Assembly: GCA_043743145.1 (NCBI GenBank)
Contig: JAYTXC010000141.1
Location: forward strand, 1-18,748
Length of the DNA: 18,748 nt
Direction of reading: 5' to 3'
DNA from: JANYGA01 sp043743145
GTDB taxonomy: Bacteria; Vulcanimicrobiota; Vulcanimicrobiia; Vulcanimicrobiales; Vulcanimicrobiaceae
Part shown: piece after piece, positions 1-8,674 of the stretch
Layout: the number at the start of each line of letters is the position of its first letter
Numbering within the stretch: the stretch's first letter is position 1
The notes under the pieces: generated by a model
Databases searched by the model: none
What the model was told of the DNA's origin: nothing
Seen by the model: the letters and a program-made list of their open reading frames with translations, nothing else
Translations under genes and position numbers: made by a program

Positions 1-722
1 GCATCGATGACGCGTTGATCGGCGCGGACTTGCGCGTACGTCCCTTCGACGAGCACTTTGCCACGTTGCAAGACCGTGATGCGATCGGAGAGGTCGGCGA
101 CGACACTGAGGTTGTGCTCGACGAGGACGATCGTGCGGCCCGCTTTCACGCGGCCGATCAAAGCGGCGATGCGGCCGACGTCTTCCGTCCCCATGCCGGC
201 CGTCGGCTCGTCGAGCAGCAAAACTTTGGGATCTTGGCCGAGGGAGATCGCGAGTTCCAACGCGCGCTTGCGGCCGTAGGAGAGTTGTGCGGCAAGCAAA
301 TCGCGCTCGCGGTCGAGACCGACGTCGGCGAGCAGTTCACGCGCACGCGCATCGAGCACGCGCGTCGCTCGTCCCGGCAACCAGAAGCGAGACGGCAAGT
401 TCGTCTTCGATTCGAGCGAAACTTTGACGTTGTCGAGCACGGAGAGGTGCGTGAAGATACTGTTGATCTGGAAGCTTCGGACCATGCCGAGTTGCGCGAC
501 GGCATGTGGGGCAAGCCCGGTAATGTCCCGCCCGTCGAAGCGAACCGTGCCGGAGGTCGGTGTCGCGAAACCGGAGAGGAGATTGAAAAACGTCGTTTTG
601 CCAGCGCCGTTGGGACCGATGATCGCATGGATCGTGTCGGCCTCGACCGCGAGCGAGACGCCGTCGATCGCGCGATAGCCCGCAAAAGACTTACAGAGAT
701 CGCGGGTCTCGACGATCGGCAT
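1..722 (-). CDS. LivG-type ABC transporter ATPase (partial, C-terminus cut by window edge)
   Basis: This is the cytoplasmic ATPase subunit of an importer of the branched-chain amino-acid / urea-amide class. About 240 residues are present. Seen: Walker A GPNGAGKT at residues 36-43, Q-loop glutamine near 85 in VRSFQINSIF, signature-like LSYGRKRALE at about 147-156, Walker B VLLLDEP at 167-173, and switch histidine 203 in VEHN. The long insert between the Q-loop and the signature and the LSYG form of the signature are typical of LivG. The ATG at 722 is chosen because it places the first strand in the usual position ahead of Walker A. The frame stays open to base 1, ending in AQVRADQRVID, so only a handful of residues (usually xYLG) are missing. 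It is divergent from metH and is probably the first gene of a leftward operon. It is a paralogue of the LivG at 8674-9447, not a duplicate: signature and linker differ. Confidence 0.9.
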   Translation of the reverse strand, partial: MPIVETRDLCKSFAGYRAIDGVSLAVEADTIHAIIGPNGAGKTTFFNLLSGFATPTSGTVRFDGRDITGLAPHAVAQLGMVRSFQINSIFTHLSVLDNVKVSLESKTNLPSRFWLPGRATRVLDARARELLADVGLDRERDLLAAQLSYGRKRALELAISLGQDPKVLLLDEPTAGMGTEDVGRIAALIGRVKAGRTIVLVEHNLSVVADLSDRITVLQRGKVLVEGTYAQVRADQRVID

Positions 723-873
723 ATGTGCCGCTTCCCGATTCGATGACCGCAGCCTTTGGAGATCGCAATCCGAGCCTCTCGAACCCGCGGGCTTTTGTCC
801 AGTATTTGTTTTTTGAGTCTTATTCGACAAAATGAGCTTCTCAGCGGTGGTCGCGATGGCGCATACTCGCCGT
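723..873. promoter_or_regulatory. Divergent intergenic region between the LivG-type ATPase and metH
   Basis: This is the only upstream space for two divergent genes. On the plus strand TTGTCC (795-800), a 17-base spacer and TCTTAT (818-823) form a possible sigma-70-like promoter with four of six matches in each box. Initiation would fall near 830, which would leave the ATG at 832 essentially leaderless and favours the metH start at 856 or 874. I see no conserved B12-box or SAM riboswitch elements, and the space is too short for a cobalamin riboswitch. No convincing promoter is visible for the leftward gene. The boxes are weak, so this is a low-confidence proposal. Confidence 0.3.
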
Positions 874-3800
874 ATGGACATCGCCGCTTCGCCGTACTTA
901 ACCGCTCTTGCGGACCGCGTGCTCGTTTTCGACGGCGCCATGGGCACCGAGCTCATGGAGATGGAGCTCACCGAAGACGATTTCGGCGGCGCGAAATATC
1001 ATGGCTGCAACGAGGCGCTCGTTCTGACGCGGCCCGACCTCATCCGCAAAGTCCATGACGCGTACCTTGCGGCCGGGGCAGACGTCGTGGAAACCGACTC
1101 GTTCACGGCCTCGCGGCTCAAGCTCGATGAGTACGGCCTTGGCGAAAAAACGGTCGACATCAACCTCGCTGCGGCGCGGATCGCTCGCGAAGCCTGTGAC
1201 GCGTTTTCGACGCCCGAGAAGCCGCGCTTTGTCGCGGGTTCGCTCGGACCGACGGGTATGCTCATCTCGTCGTCGGATCCGACGCTCTCGAAAATCACCT
1301 TCGACGAACTCGCCGACCTGTACCAAGAGCAGGCGACGCACCTCGTTGCCGGCGGCGTCGACCTCTTGCTGCTCGAGACGAGTCAAGATTTACTCGAAAT
1401 GAAGGCGGCGATCGCCGGCATCACGCGCGCCTTTTCGGCTGGCGTCAAGCGCGTACCGATCCAGGCACAGGCGACGCTCGACGTTACGGGGCGCATGCTC
1501 CTGGGCACCGATATTCGCGCGGTGACGGCGACGCTCGACGCGCTGGCGATCGACGTCATCGGCCTCAATTGTTCGACCGGGCCGACGCACATGCGTGATG
1601 CGGTTCGGTATCTCGTCGATAGCTCGCGCTGTTTCGTCTCCGTGATTCCGAACGCCGGGCTTCCCTTAATGGGACCCAAGGGTGAGACGATCTATCCCGA
1701 ACGGCCCGAAGAAATGGCCGTCGAACTCGGTGCGTTCGTGCACGACTTCGGCGTCAACGCGATTGGCGGCTGTTGCGGCACCACACCCGCACATATCGCG
1801 GCATTCGTCGCAAATGTCGCGGGAAAACGCGGCCGGTCTCCCGAGCCCAAACCGCTGCAATTCGCGGCATCGGCGATGACGGCGACCGCGCTCAAACAAG
1901 ACGGCTCGCCGCTGCTCGTCGGCGAGCGCATCAATTCGCAGGGCTCGCGGAAGATCAAGCGGCTCTTGCTCGCGGATGATTATGATGAAATCACGCTCGT
2001 CGCTCGCGAACAAGTCGAAGGTGGCGCGCACGTGCTCGATCTGTGCACCGCACTGACCGAACGCACGGATGAAGACGTGCAGATGGCGACGATCGTCAAG
2101 CGCCTCGCGCAATCGGTCGAAGCGCCGCTGATGATCGATTCGACGGAAGCCAAAGTCATCGAAGCTGCGCTGAAAATTTATGCCGGGCGCGCGATCATCA
2201 ATTCGGTCAATCTCGAAAACGGACGCGAGAAGATCGATAGCATTCTACCGATGGCCGTGGAGAGCGGCGCTGCGATCGTCGCGCTCACGATCGACGAAGT
2301 CGGCATGGCGAAGACGGCCGATCGCAAGTTCGATGTCGCCAAACGCATCTACGATATCGTGTGCGGCGAATACGGCATTCCGCCGGGCGCGCTCATCTTC
2401 GATGCGCTCACGTTCACCCTCGCGACGGGCGATCCCGAGTTCTTTCCGTCGGCGGTAGAAACGATCGAAGGCATCCGGCGCATCAAGACGGGGTTGCCGG
2501 GCGTGCTGACGTCGCTCGGCGTCTCGAACGTTTCGTTCGGTCTCAAGCCGGCCGCGCGCGCTGCACTCAATTCCGTGATGTTGCATCACTGCGTTCACGC
2601 GGGCCTCGATATGGCGCTCGTGCACGCAAAAGAGATCACGCCGTACGGCGAACTCGATACGCGCGAACGCGACCTGTGCGACGATCTCGTGCTCAATCGC
2701 CGCCCCGATGCGCTCCAACATCTCATCGAGTACTTCGAAAACGCGAGCGTGCCCGCGGGTTCGGTCGCCGCCGTCGTCGCCGACGACGCAAACGAGCCCG
2801 TTGAAATCCGCATTCATAACGCGATCTTGCGCCGTCGCAAAGACGGCATCGAAACGAAGATCGACGAGGTACTCGTGGGGCGCGGCCCGGTCGACGTGCT
2901 CAATAACGTGCTGTTGCCCGCGATGAAAGAAGTCGGCGATAAGTTCGGCGCAGGCGAACTCATCTTGCCCTTCGTCTTGCAATCGGCCGAAGTGATGAAG
3001 AAGGCCGTCGCGCACCTCGAACAATTCCTCGAGAAAAAAGAAGGCTCGACCAAGGGAAAGGTCGTGCTCGCGACCGTCTTCGGCGACGTTCATGACATCG
3101 GCAAGAATCTCGTAAACACGATCCTGTCCAACAACGGCTACACCGTGTACGATCTCGGCAAGCAAGTTCCGATGAATACGATCCTGGAGAAGGCAGCCGA
3201 AGTCGACGCCGATGCGATCGGGCTTTCCGCACTGCTCGTCTCGACATCGAAACAGATGCCAATTTGCGTGAGCGAACAAGACTCGCGTAAGTTGAAGTAC
3301 CCGATCATCATCGGTGGTGCCGCGATCAATCGTGATTTTGGTCGTCGGATCGGGTTCCTCGATGGTGGCGATCGCTATTTCGAGCCGGGCGTCTTCTACG
3401 CCAAAGATGCCTTCGAAGGTCTCGACATCATGGATCGGCTCACGAGCGAACCCGGTCGTCGCAACGAATTTACCACGCAAATTCGCACGGATGCGCTACG
3501 CGCGCGTGATGCCGTGCGTAATGCGGCAGCACCGGCGAGCCCGAGCGGCGCGACGGCGCGCGAACATCTCTCCATCGTCGCCGCGCCGCGCGCGCCGTTC
3601 TTCGGGCCGCGAACGATCCTCGATATCGCGCCGCGCGATCTGTGGGAACATTTCGATCTCAAGAGTCTCTATCGACTCTCGTGGGGCGCGGCGAATCAAA
3701 AGGGCGCCGATTTCGAGCGCCTTAAGAGCGAGGAGTTCGATCCGCGACTCGCGCGCTACCAGGCCGAAGCCGAACGATCGGCGCTGCTCGAACCCAAGAT

Positions 3801-4365
3801 CGTTTACGGATATTTTCCCGCGGCGGGTCTCGGCGACGATATCATCATCTACGATCCGCTCGATGTGCGTCGCGAAATCGCGCGGTTACCGTTCACGCGT
3901 CAGATCGGTGGCGAGCATCTCTGTCTCGCCGATTATCTCAACCAACCCAAAGACGGTGCGGCGAGCGACGTGATCGCGTTGCAAGTCGTGACCGTCGGGC
4001 GTTCGATCTCACATCGCATCGATGCGCTACAAGCGGCGAACGACTATAGCGAAAGTTACTATCTGCACGGCTTCTCGGTGCAATCTGCCGAGGCGCTCGC
4101 CGAACACACGCACCGCCGCGTGCGCGCGGAACTCGGTCTCGATGCCAATCGCGGGAAGCGCTACTCGTGGGGGTACGGTGCGTGCCCCAATCTCGAACAG
4201 CATGCGATTGTATGGGACCTTCTCGATGCGGAACGCGCCATCGGTACGGAACTCACCGAGGCGTTTCAAATCATCCCCGAGCAGTCGACCGCGGCGATCA
4301 TCATGCACCACCCGCAGGCATCGTACTTCAATGCGGCGGCCGTGCGCGAACTCGTGGGCGCGTAG
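874..4365 (+). CDS. metH: Cobalamin-dependent methionine synthase, full length
   Basis: Transfers the methyl group of 5-methyltetrahydrofolate to homocysteine through cob(I)alamin, making methionine in the cytoplasm. About 1163 residues, close to E. coli MetH (1227). Modules in order, numbered from the ATG at 874: homocysteine methyltransferase domain about 10-315, with zinc ligands C233 in GLNCSTGP and C300/C301 in GGCCGTTP; pterin-binding domain about 335-600, opening with GERINSQGSRK near 350; four-helix cap about 625-720; B12 domain about 728-870 with DVHDIG, whose H740 is the lower cobalt ligand; AdoMet reactivation domain about 905-1163 with RYSWGYGACP near 1096-1105. All modules and key residues are intact. 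Starts at 832 and 856 are also in frame. The start at 874 gives the usual short lead of about 15 residues before VLVFDGAMGT, but none of the three has a strong ribosome-binding site. The chelatase gene follows after 17 bases. Confidence 0.97.
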   Translation: MDIAASPYLTALADRVLVFDGAMGTELMEMELTEDDFGGAKYHGCNEALVLTRPDLIRKVHDAYLAAGADVVETDSFTASRLKLDEYGLGEKTVDINLAAARIAREACDAFSTPEKPRFVAGSLGPTGMLISSSDPTLSKITFDELADLYQEQATHLVAGGVDLLLLETSQDLLEMKAAIAGITRAFSAGVKRVPIQAQATLDVTGRMLLGTDIRAVTATLDALAIDVIGLNCSTGPTHMRDAVRYLVDSSRCFVSVIPNAGLPLMGPKGETIYPERPEEMAVELGAFVHDFGVNAIGGCCGTTPAHIAAFVANVAGKRGRSPEPKPLQFAASAMTATALKQDGSPLLVGERINSQGSRKIKRLLLADDYDEITLVAREQVEGGAHVLDLCTALTERTDEDVQMATIVKRLAQSVEAPLMIDSTEAKVIEAALKIYAGRAIINSVNLENGREKIDSILPMAVESGAAIVALTIDEVGMAKTADRKFDVAKRIYDIVCGEYGIPPGALIFDALTFTLATGDPEFFPSAVETIEGIRRIKTGLPGVLTSLGVSNVSFGLKPAARAALNSVMLHHCVHAGLDMALVHAKEITPYGELDTRERDLCDDLVLNRRPDALQHLIEYFENASVPAGSVAAVVADDANEPVEIRIHNAILRRRKDGIETKIDEVLVGRGPVDVLNNVLLPAMKEVGDKFGAGELILPFVLQSAEVMKKAVAHLEQFLEKKEGSTKGKVVLATVFGDVHDIGKNLVNTILSNNGYTVYDLGKQVPMNTILEKAAEVDADAIGLSALLVSTSKQMPICVSEQDSRKLKYPIIIGGAAINRDFGRRIGFLDGGDRYFEPGVFYAKDAFEGLDIMDRLTSEPGRRNEFTTQIRTDALRARDAVRNAAAPASPSGATAREHLSIVAAPRAPFFGPRTILDIAPRDLWEHFDLKSLYRLSWGAANQKGADFERLKSEEFDPRLARYQAEAERSALLEPKIVYGYFPAAGLGDDIIIYDPLDVRREIARLPFTRQIGGEHLCLADYLNQPKDGAASDVIALQVVTVGRSISHRIDALQAANDYSESYYLHGFSVQSAEALAEHTHRRVRAELGLDANRGKRYSWGYGACPNLEQHAIVWDLLDAERAIGTELTEAFQIIPEQSTAAIIMHHPQASYFNAAAVRELVGA

Positions 4366-4382
4366 GCGGCGTCGAATCTCGC

Positions 4383-4742
4383 ATGGAGACGCACGTGGTT
4401 CTCGTCGGTCATGGGTCGCGGTCGGTGGAAGCAAACGCGTCGCTCGTCACGCTCGCTGGCGTGATGGCGCGCGATCTTTCGCTGCCCGTGCACGCGGCCT
4501 ATCTCGAGATGGCCGAGCCGTCGATCCCCGCGACGATGCGCGCGGCCGTTGCCGCGGGCGCGAAGCGGATCGTTGCGGTACCGTACTTTCTCACACCCGG
4601 AATGCACGTGCGTCGCGATATCGTCGAAATTGTCGATGCGGCGCGCGCCGAACTCGACGTCACGATCGAGCTTTCGGATTTCCTCGGAAGCCATCCCGAG
4701 GTGCCGCGTCTCCTCGCTGACGTCACGCGCGCGGCGCTCTAA
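4383..4742 (+). CDS. cbiX: Short CbiX/SirB-type sirohydrochlorin chelatase
   Basis: Probable class II chelatase that inserts cobalt (B12 route) or iron (sirohaem route) into sirohydrochlorin. 119 residues, the size of the single-domain CbiX-S form, which acts as a dimer; two-domain CbiX/CbiK proteins are about twice as long. Seen: N-terminal strand and VGHGSR motif with metal-binding H10, and the second metal-binding H75 in the segment LTPGMHVRRDI, the spacing expected of this family. LGSHPEVPRLL near the C-terminus is also family-like. The ATG at 4383 is chosen because the GHGS motif must lie close to the N-terminus and because it falls 17 bases after the metH stop, consistent with cotranscription. 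Next to metH, a cobalt role is the natural reading, but the sequence does not settle the metal. No other cob/cbi gene is in the window. Confidence 0.85.
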   Translation: METHVVLVGHGSRSVEANASLVTLAGVMARDLSLPVHAAYLEMAEPSIPATMRAAVAAGAKRIVAVPYFLTPGMHVRRDIVEIVDAARAELDVTIELSDFLGSHPEVPRLLADVTRAAL

Positions 4743-4768
4743 GTCGCCGCCTCGAAACGGCTCGGCAA

Positions 4769-5260
4769 TTAGAGATCGTTCCTCCGCCTGACGATACGCA
4801 CGGGAGGGTTGCGAGCGAGCGGAGTCGTTCGATAGCGGGTCGTGCGGCGCACGCGTTGCTTTCTCTTGAAGCTGCGTCGACTGCCACCGGGCATCAAGGC
4901 CGCGAGCGCTCCACCGAGCGCCCCACAGCCGACATCGAAGGCATTCCACGTGAGTCCTTCAGGGCTGCCATTGAAGAATTGGCCGACTTCAATCGCCCCA
5001 CTGTAGGCCGCACCGATGAGCACGACCCAGCGGGCGTAGATCGGCAAGCCGAGTTCCGCCAGTGCACGCGCGATCAGGAATGAAACGAGCGCGAATGCAC
5101 CGACGCTATACAGCTTTCGCAAGACGACATGCAGGTCGAAATCAAACGGCGACGTCAAATTATAGAAATCGCTGTTGAGTGCAGCAAAGTAAAGCGCCCC
5201 CGATACGGCGAGCGCGGCGACGATCCAAGCGATGGCGCGTTTTCGCGAGCGCACGGTCAT
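4769..5260 (-). CDS. VanZ-like small integral membrane protein with arginine-rich tail
   Basis: 163 residues. Predicted membrane segments lie at about 9-28, 50-66, 77-93 and 107-124. Between the last two, E91-x-x-Q94 and, after a short loop, D109-V110 followed by a glycine/alanine-rich helix resemble the E..Q....D. pattern of VanZ-like proteins. The asparagine usually found a few residues after the Asp-Val is not at its expected place. VanZ is known for low-level teicoplanin resistance, but most relatives have no defined function, so none is assigned. Residues 126-163 form a strongly basic tail (RRSFKRKQRVRRTTRYR and onward) with roughly sixteen Arg/Lys. It converges with cbiX (26 bases between stops, no clear terminator hairpin) and is divergent from the liv operon. 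The ATG at 5260 gives the basic n-region before the first membrane segment. Confidence 0.75.
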   Translation of the reverse strand: MTVRSRKRAIAWIVAALAVSGALYFAALNSDFYNLTSPFDFDLHVVLRKLYSVGAFALVSFLIARALAELGLPIYARWVVLIGAAYSGAIEVGQFFNGSPEGLTWNAFDVGCGALGGALAALMPGGSRRSFKRKQRVRRTTRYRTTPLARNPPVRIVRRRNDL

Positions 5261-5408
5261 GCCGCACGTCTTCGCGCACTATCCGACCGCTCTTTCCGCC
5301 TTTGGACCCTATTATTCGGTGAAAGGTAAGCCGCATACGAAGGCGTACACCAATCGCGATTCGTCGAGATGGAAAATTTCCGTCTCGTTTCCGTTCGTGG
5401 AGGTGTCC
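5261..5408. promoter_or_regulatory. Divergent intergenic region upstream of the liv-aroA operon
   Basis: 148 bases between the divergent vanZ-like gene and livJ. It should hold the promoter of the long liv-aroA operon. TATTAT at 5310-5315 is a reasonable -10 box, but I find no matching -35 box 16-18 bases upstream. A good Shine-Dalgarno GGAGG lies at 5399-5403, five bases before the livJ ATG at 5409, and fixes that start. No operator palindrome or leader-peptide attenuator is evident. Confidence 0.3.
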
Positions 5409-6680
5409 ATGCGTCAATCAAGCGCGCTCGCCCGATTCGGCGCGGTAACCCTCTGCGGGTTACTCGTCGCTGGATGCGCGTCGTCGTCAACATCGACGTC
5501 GCAGTCGTCGTCGGGAACCTCGTCGGCCGCGGCCGACGCGGGTGGCGGCAACGTCGTCAAGATCGGCATCGATATGCCGGTGAGCGGCGCCGACGCATCG
5601 ACCGGCATTCCGACGCGTAACGGCGCGGTCCAAGCGATCGAAGAAGCCAACGCAAAGGGCTTGCCTGGCGGATTCAAGCTCGTCGGCTACGATCTCGACG
5701 ATGCCGTGCAAGGTGCGCACGATCCCGCGCAGGGCGCGCAGAACACGAAGCAATTCGTCTCCGACGCGGCCGTTCTCGCGATGGTCGGGCCCTTCAATTC
5801 CAGTGTTGCGAAGGCCGAGATCCCAATCACCAACGACGCGTCGCTCGCGCAGATCAGCCCGTCCAACACGAGCATCTCGCTCACGCTCGGCGACGACGCA
5901 GCGAAACTGCGCACGTCGCATCCCGACGCGATCACGTATTTCCGCGTCTGCACGACCGACGATAAGCAGGGTGCGGCGGGCGCGCAATTCGCGAAGAAAC
6001 TTGGCTTCAAAAAAGCGTTCGTGATCGACGATAACGAGACGTACGGCAAGGGCCTCGCCGACGTTTTCGAAGCGCAGTTCAAAGCGGGTGGTGGCGCAGT
6101 CGTCGGGCACGAGCATCTCACCAAAGGCCAGACCGATTACAAGGCGTTGCTCACCAAGGGCCACGCGCTCGCACCCGATGTCGTTTTCTACGGCGGCACC
6201 ACGGCGACGGGCGGCGGCCTCCTGCGCAAGCAGATGGCGGATGCCGGTTTAAAATCGACGCCGTATATTGGCGGCGATGGCATCAGCGACGACGAGTTCC
6301 TCAAGACGGCGGGCGCGATGGCGAATAATTCGTATTACACGGTCGCGGCGCCCGAAACGTCCAAACTCGCGAGCGCGACATCGTTTGTTGCGGCGTATAA
6401 AAAGCGGTGGAACACCGACGTGGGCCCCTATAGCGCCAACGCATACGCAGCGGCGAACATCGAAATCGCGGCAATCTCCAAAGCAATCGTCGCAGCCGGA
6501 AATAAAATGCCCGCGCGCGCCGACGTGCTCAAGAACGTTGCGGCGACGAGCGGCTTTGCATCGCCGATCGGCACGATCGGCTTCAACAAACTTGGCGATA
6601 CGACGAATCCGATCTTGAGTCTGTATAAGATTGCGAACGGAAAAGCCGTCTTCGTCGACCAGATCAATCTCAAGGTCTAA
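5409..6680 (+). CDS. livJ: Branched-chain amino-acid ABC transporter substrate-binding lipoprotein
   Basis: Extracytoplasmic ligand-binding subunit (type I periplasmic-binding fold, Peripla_BP_6) of the LivJHMGF importer. 423 residues. Seen: lipoprotein signal peptide with basic start (MRQSSALAR), hydrophobic core and lipobox LVAGC with lipidated C23; a Ser/Thr/Ala-rich linker at about 24-47; the mature domain begins near VVKIGIDMPVSG. VGPFNSSVAKAEIPI and the VIDDNETYGKGLADVFE segment are typical of the family. The start at 5409 is supported by GGAGG five bases upstream and by the complete signal peptide; a longer frame back to 5232 has no such support. The gene is followed 9 bases later by livH. 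Ligand specificity cannot be read from sequence: this family also binds amides, aromatic compounds and short peptides. Confidence 0.93.
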   Translation: MRQSSALARFGAVTLCGLLVAGCASSSTSTSQSSSGTSSAAADAGGGNVVKIGIDMPVSGADASTGIPTRNGAVQAIEEANAKGLPGGFKLVGYDLDDAVQGAHDPAQGAQNTKQFVSDAAVLAMVGPFNSSVAKAEIPITNDASLAQISPSNTSISLTLGDDAAKLRTSHPDAITYFRVCTTDDKQGAAGAQFAKKLGFKKAFVIDDNETYGKGLADVFEAQFKAGGGAVVGHEHLTKGQTDYKALLTKGHALAPDVVFYGGTTATGGGLLRKQMADAGLKSTPYIGGDGISDDEFLKTAGAMANNSYYTVAAPETSKLASATSFVAAYKKRWNTDVGPYSANAYAAANIEIAAISKAIVAAGNKMPARADVLKNVAATSGFASPIGTIGFNKLGDTTNPILSLYKIANGKAVFVDQINLKV

Positions 6681-6689
6681 CGCCGCGAC

Positions 6690-7607
6690 GTGGACGTTTT
6701 CTTTCAGCAGATCGTCAACGGGCTCTCGCTCGGTGGGATCTACGCGCTCATCGCGCTCGGATACACGATGGTCTACGGTATCATCGAACTCATCAACTTC
6801 GCCCACGGGGACGTCTACACGCTGGGGACGTTTTTCTCACTCGCCATTCTCACCGCGCTCGGTGTGAGTGGCGAGGTGCACGGCATCGCGCTCGTCGGTG
6901 TCGTGCTCGTGACGATTTTAGGCTCGATGTTGCTCTGCGGGATCGTCGGGATCTTGATCGAGCGTTTGGCGTATCGCCGCTTGCGTAACGCCCCGCGTCT
7001 CGCGCCGCTCATTACGGCGATCGGCATGTCGTTCATCCTCGAAAACGTGATGCAACTCTGGCGCGGACCGTCGCCCGTGCCGTTCCCCGATCTCATTCCC
7101 AACCCGACGCTCGCGCTCGGCGGCGTCGAGATCTCACTCAAGCAAGTAATCGTGATCGGCTTCGCGATCGTCATGATGATCGCATTACAATTATTCATTA
7201 CCAAAACAAAAATGGGGAAAGCGATGCGGGCTACCGCGCAGGATCGCGATGCCGCGCAACTCATGGGCATCAACGTCAACACGACGATCATGATGACGTT
7301 CCTCATCGGTAGCGCGCTCGCGGGCGCGGCGGGATTTGCGAGTGGCGTCTACTACGGCACGACGTGGTTCTTCAACGGGTTTCAGGCCGGACTCAAAGCG
7401 TTCACGGCCGCGGTGCTCGGCGGCATCGGGAATATTCCGGGCGCGATGCTCGGCGGGTTCCTCATCGGGCTCATCGAGGCGATCGGCACGCAGTACATTC
7501 CGCAGGGCGCGCAGTGGTCGAACGTCCTCGTCTTCTCGGTGCTCGTTCTCGTCTTGATCTTCCGGCCCGCGGGCCTTCTCGGGGAGTCGCTCCCCGAAAA
7601 AGTGTGA
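6690..7607 (+). CDS. livH: Branched-chain amino-acid ABC transporter permease LivH
   Basis: First membrane permease subunit of the importer; pairs with LivM. 305 residues, usual length, with about eight membrane segments. Seen: the N-terminal QQIVNGLSLGGIYALIALG and the hallmark LINFAHGDVYTLG at about 34-46. The conserved cytoplasmic loop with MRATAQDRDAAQLMGIN, which contacts the ATPases, is present. FTAAVLGGIGNIPGAMLGG is the typical C-terminal segment. The start is GTG at 6690, 9 bases after the livJ stop; no strong ribosome-binding site is visible, so coupling with livJ is likely. The end GTGTGA overlaps the livM start by four bases. Confidence 0.95.
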   Translation: MDVFFQQIVNGLSLGGIYALIALGYTMVYGIIELINFAHGDVYTLGTFFSLAILTALGVSGEVHGIALVGVVLVTILGSMLLCGIVGILIERLAYRRLRNAPRLAPLITAIGMSFILENVMQLWRGPSPVPFPDLIPNPTLALGGVEISLKQVIVIGFAIVMMIALQLFITKTKMGKAMRATAQDRDAAQLMGINVNTTIMMTFLIGSALAGAAGFASGVYYGTTWFFNGFQAGLKAFTAAVLGGIGNIPGAMLGGFLIGLIEAIGTQYIPQGAQWSNVLVFSVLVLVLIFRPAGLLGESLPEKV

Positions 7608-8674
7608 CCGCGCTTTCGAGCCGCACCCGCACGCGAATCGGCTTTGCGGTCCTCGGCGTCGTCTTGCTCGCGTTTCCGTGGCTCGACCATAACAATTCGC
7701 ACATCGACTTCCTCGCAAACGCGGGTGCGTTCATCCTACTCGCGCTCGGCCTCAATATCGTCGTCGGCTTTGCGGGTTTGCTCGATCTCGGCTATGCCGC
7801 GTTCTTTGCGATCGGATCGTATGCATACGCGATGCTCGCGAGCCAGCAGTTCGGTATCCACATTCCGTTTTGGATCATGCTCTTCGTCGCGTCGGTCATC
7901 GCCGCGATCTTCGGGATCTTGCTCGGTGCGCCGACGCTGCGTCTACGCGGCGACTACCTCGCGATCGTCACGCTCGGCTTCGGCGAAATCGTGCCGCAGA
8001 CGTTCCTCAACCTCGCGCAGTTTACGAACGGACCGAACGGGATCAGTTCGCTCGATCAACCGTCGCTCTTCGGCAAGTCCTTCGGGTTCAGCGCGACGCC
8101 GTATTACTACGTCTTGCTCGTCCTCATCGTGCTCGGCATTTTCATCGCCGTCAATCTGCAACGCAGTCGCCTCGGGCGCGCGTGGATGGCGATTCGCGAA
8201 GACGAACTTGCCGCGCGACACATGGGCATCAACACGACGGCAGCCAAACTTTCCGCCTTCGCGCTCGGCGCCTCGTTCAGTGGGCTCGCGGGCGTGGCGT
8301 ATGCGGCCAAGTTATCGCTCGTTTCGCCCGACCAATTTCAATTCAACGTCAGCGTGCTCGTGCTCTCGATGCTCGTCCTCGGCGGAATGGGCAATATTGC
8401 CGGCGTGATCGTGGGAAGTTTCGTGCTCTCGTTCATCAATAGTTTTCTCTTGCCGCAATCGACGAATCTCGCGCATGCGGTCGGCCTCACGAACGTCGAC
8501 TTCACGAACTACCGCTTCATGCTCTACGGGGTCATTCTCGTCGCGATGATGCTCTTTCGCCCCGAAGGGCTCATTCCGAGCCGTCAACGCAAGGCTGAGT
8601 TCCACGAAGCGATGGCCGACCCAAACCTCGCCGCGCAAGAACAGAGCGAATACGAAGGCGCGGCGCGGACGTAA
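7604..8674 (+). CDS. livM: Branched-chain amino-acid ABC transporter permease LivM
   Basis: Second permease subunit. 356 residues with about nine to ten membrane segments. Seen: GFAGLLDLGYAAFFAIGSYA near the N-terminal third (LivM hallmark), LRLRGDYLAIVTLGFGEI, the ATPase-contact loop with WMAIREDELAARHMGINTT, and the closing MLFRPEGLIPSRQRK. The GTG at 7604 is chosen because it overlaps the livH stop as GTGA and starts just ahead of the first membrane helix; a longer open frame upstream inside livH is a shadow. The last 25 residues after RPEGLIPS form a hydrophilic tail with several acidic residues. The TAA overlaps the livG ATG by one base (TAATG). Confidence 0.94.
   Translation: MTALSSRTRTRIGFAVLGVVLLAFPWLDHNNSHIDFLANAGAFILLALGLNIVVGFAGLLDLGYAAFFAIGSYAYAMLASQQFGIHIPFWIMLFVASVIAAIFGILLGAPTLRLRGDYLAIVTLGFGEIVPQTFLNLAQFTNGPNGISSLDQPSLFGKSFGFSATPYYYVLLVLIVLGIFIAVNLQRSRLGRAWMAIREDELAARHMGINTTAAKLSAFALGASFSGLAGVAYAAKLSLVSPDQFQFNVSVLVLSMLVLGGMGNIAGVIVGSFVLSFINSFLLPQSTNLAHAVGLTNVDFTNYRFMLYGVILVAMMLFRPEGLIPSRQRKAEFHEAMADPNLAAQEQSEYEGAART

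Noticed and set aside
15..746. 243-codon plus-strand frame at the left edge
   Set aside because: The minus strand encodes a complete set of ABC ATPase motifs over the same bases.
723..873. Cobalamin or SAM riboswitch ahead of metH
   Set aside because: The region is too short for a cobalamin riboswitch once the promoter is placed, and no B12-box or SAM-type stem pattern is visible.
2245..3480. Long open frame of 411 codons on the minus strand opposite metH
   Set aside because: It lies wholly inside a clear metH and is the mirror of GC-biased third codon positions; the translation is rich in Arg, Asp and His with no recognisable motif.
4743..4768. Bidirectional terminator between cbiX and the vanZ-like gene
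   Set aside because: Only 26 bases, with no inverted repeat long enough and no T-run.
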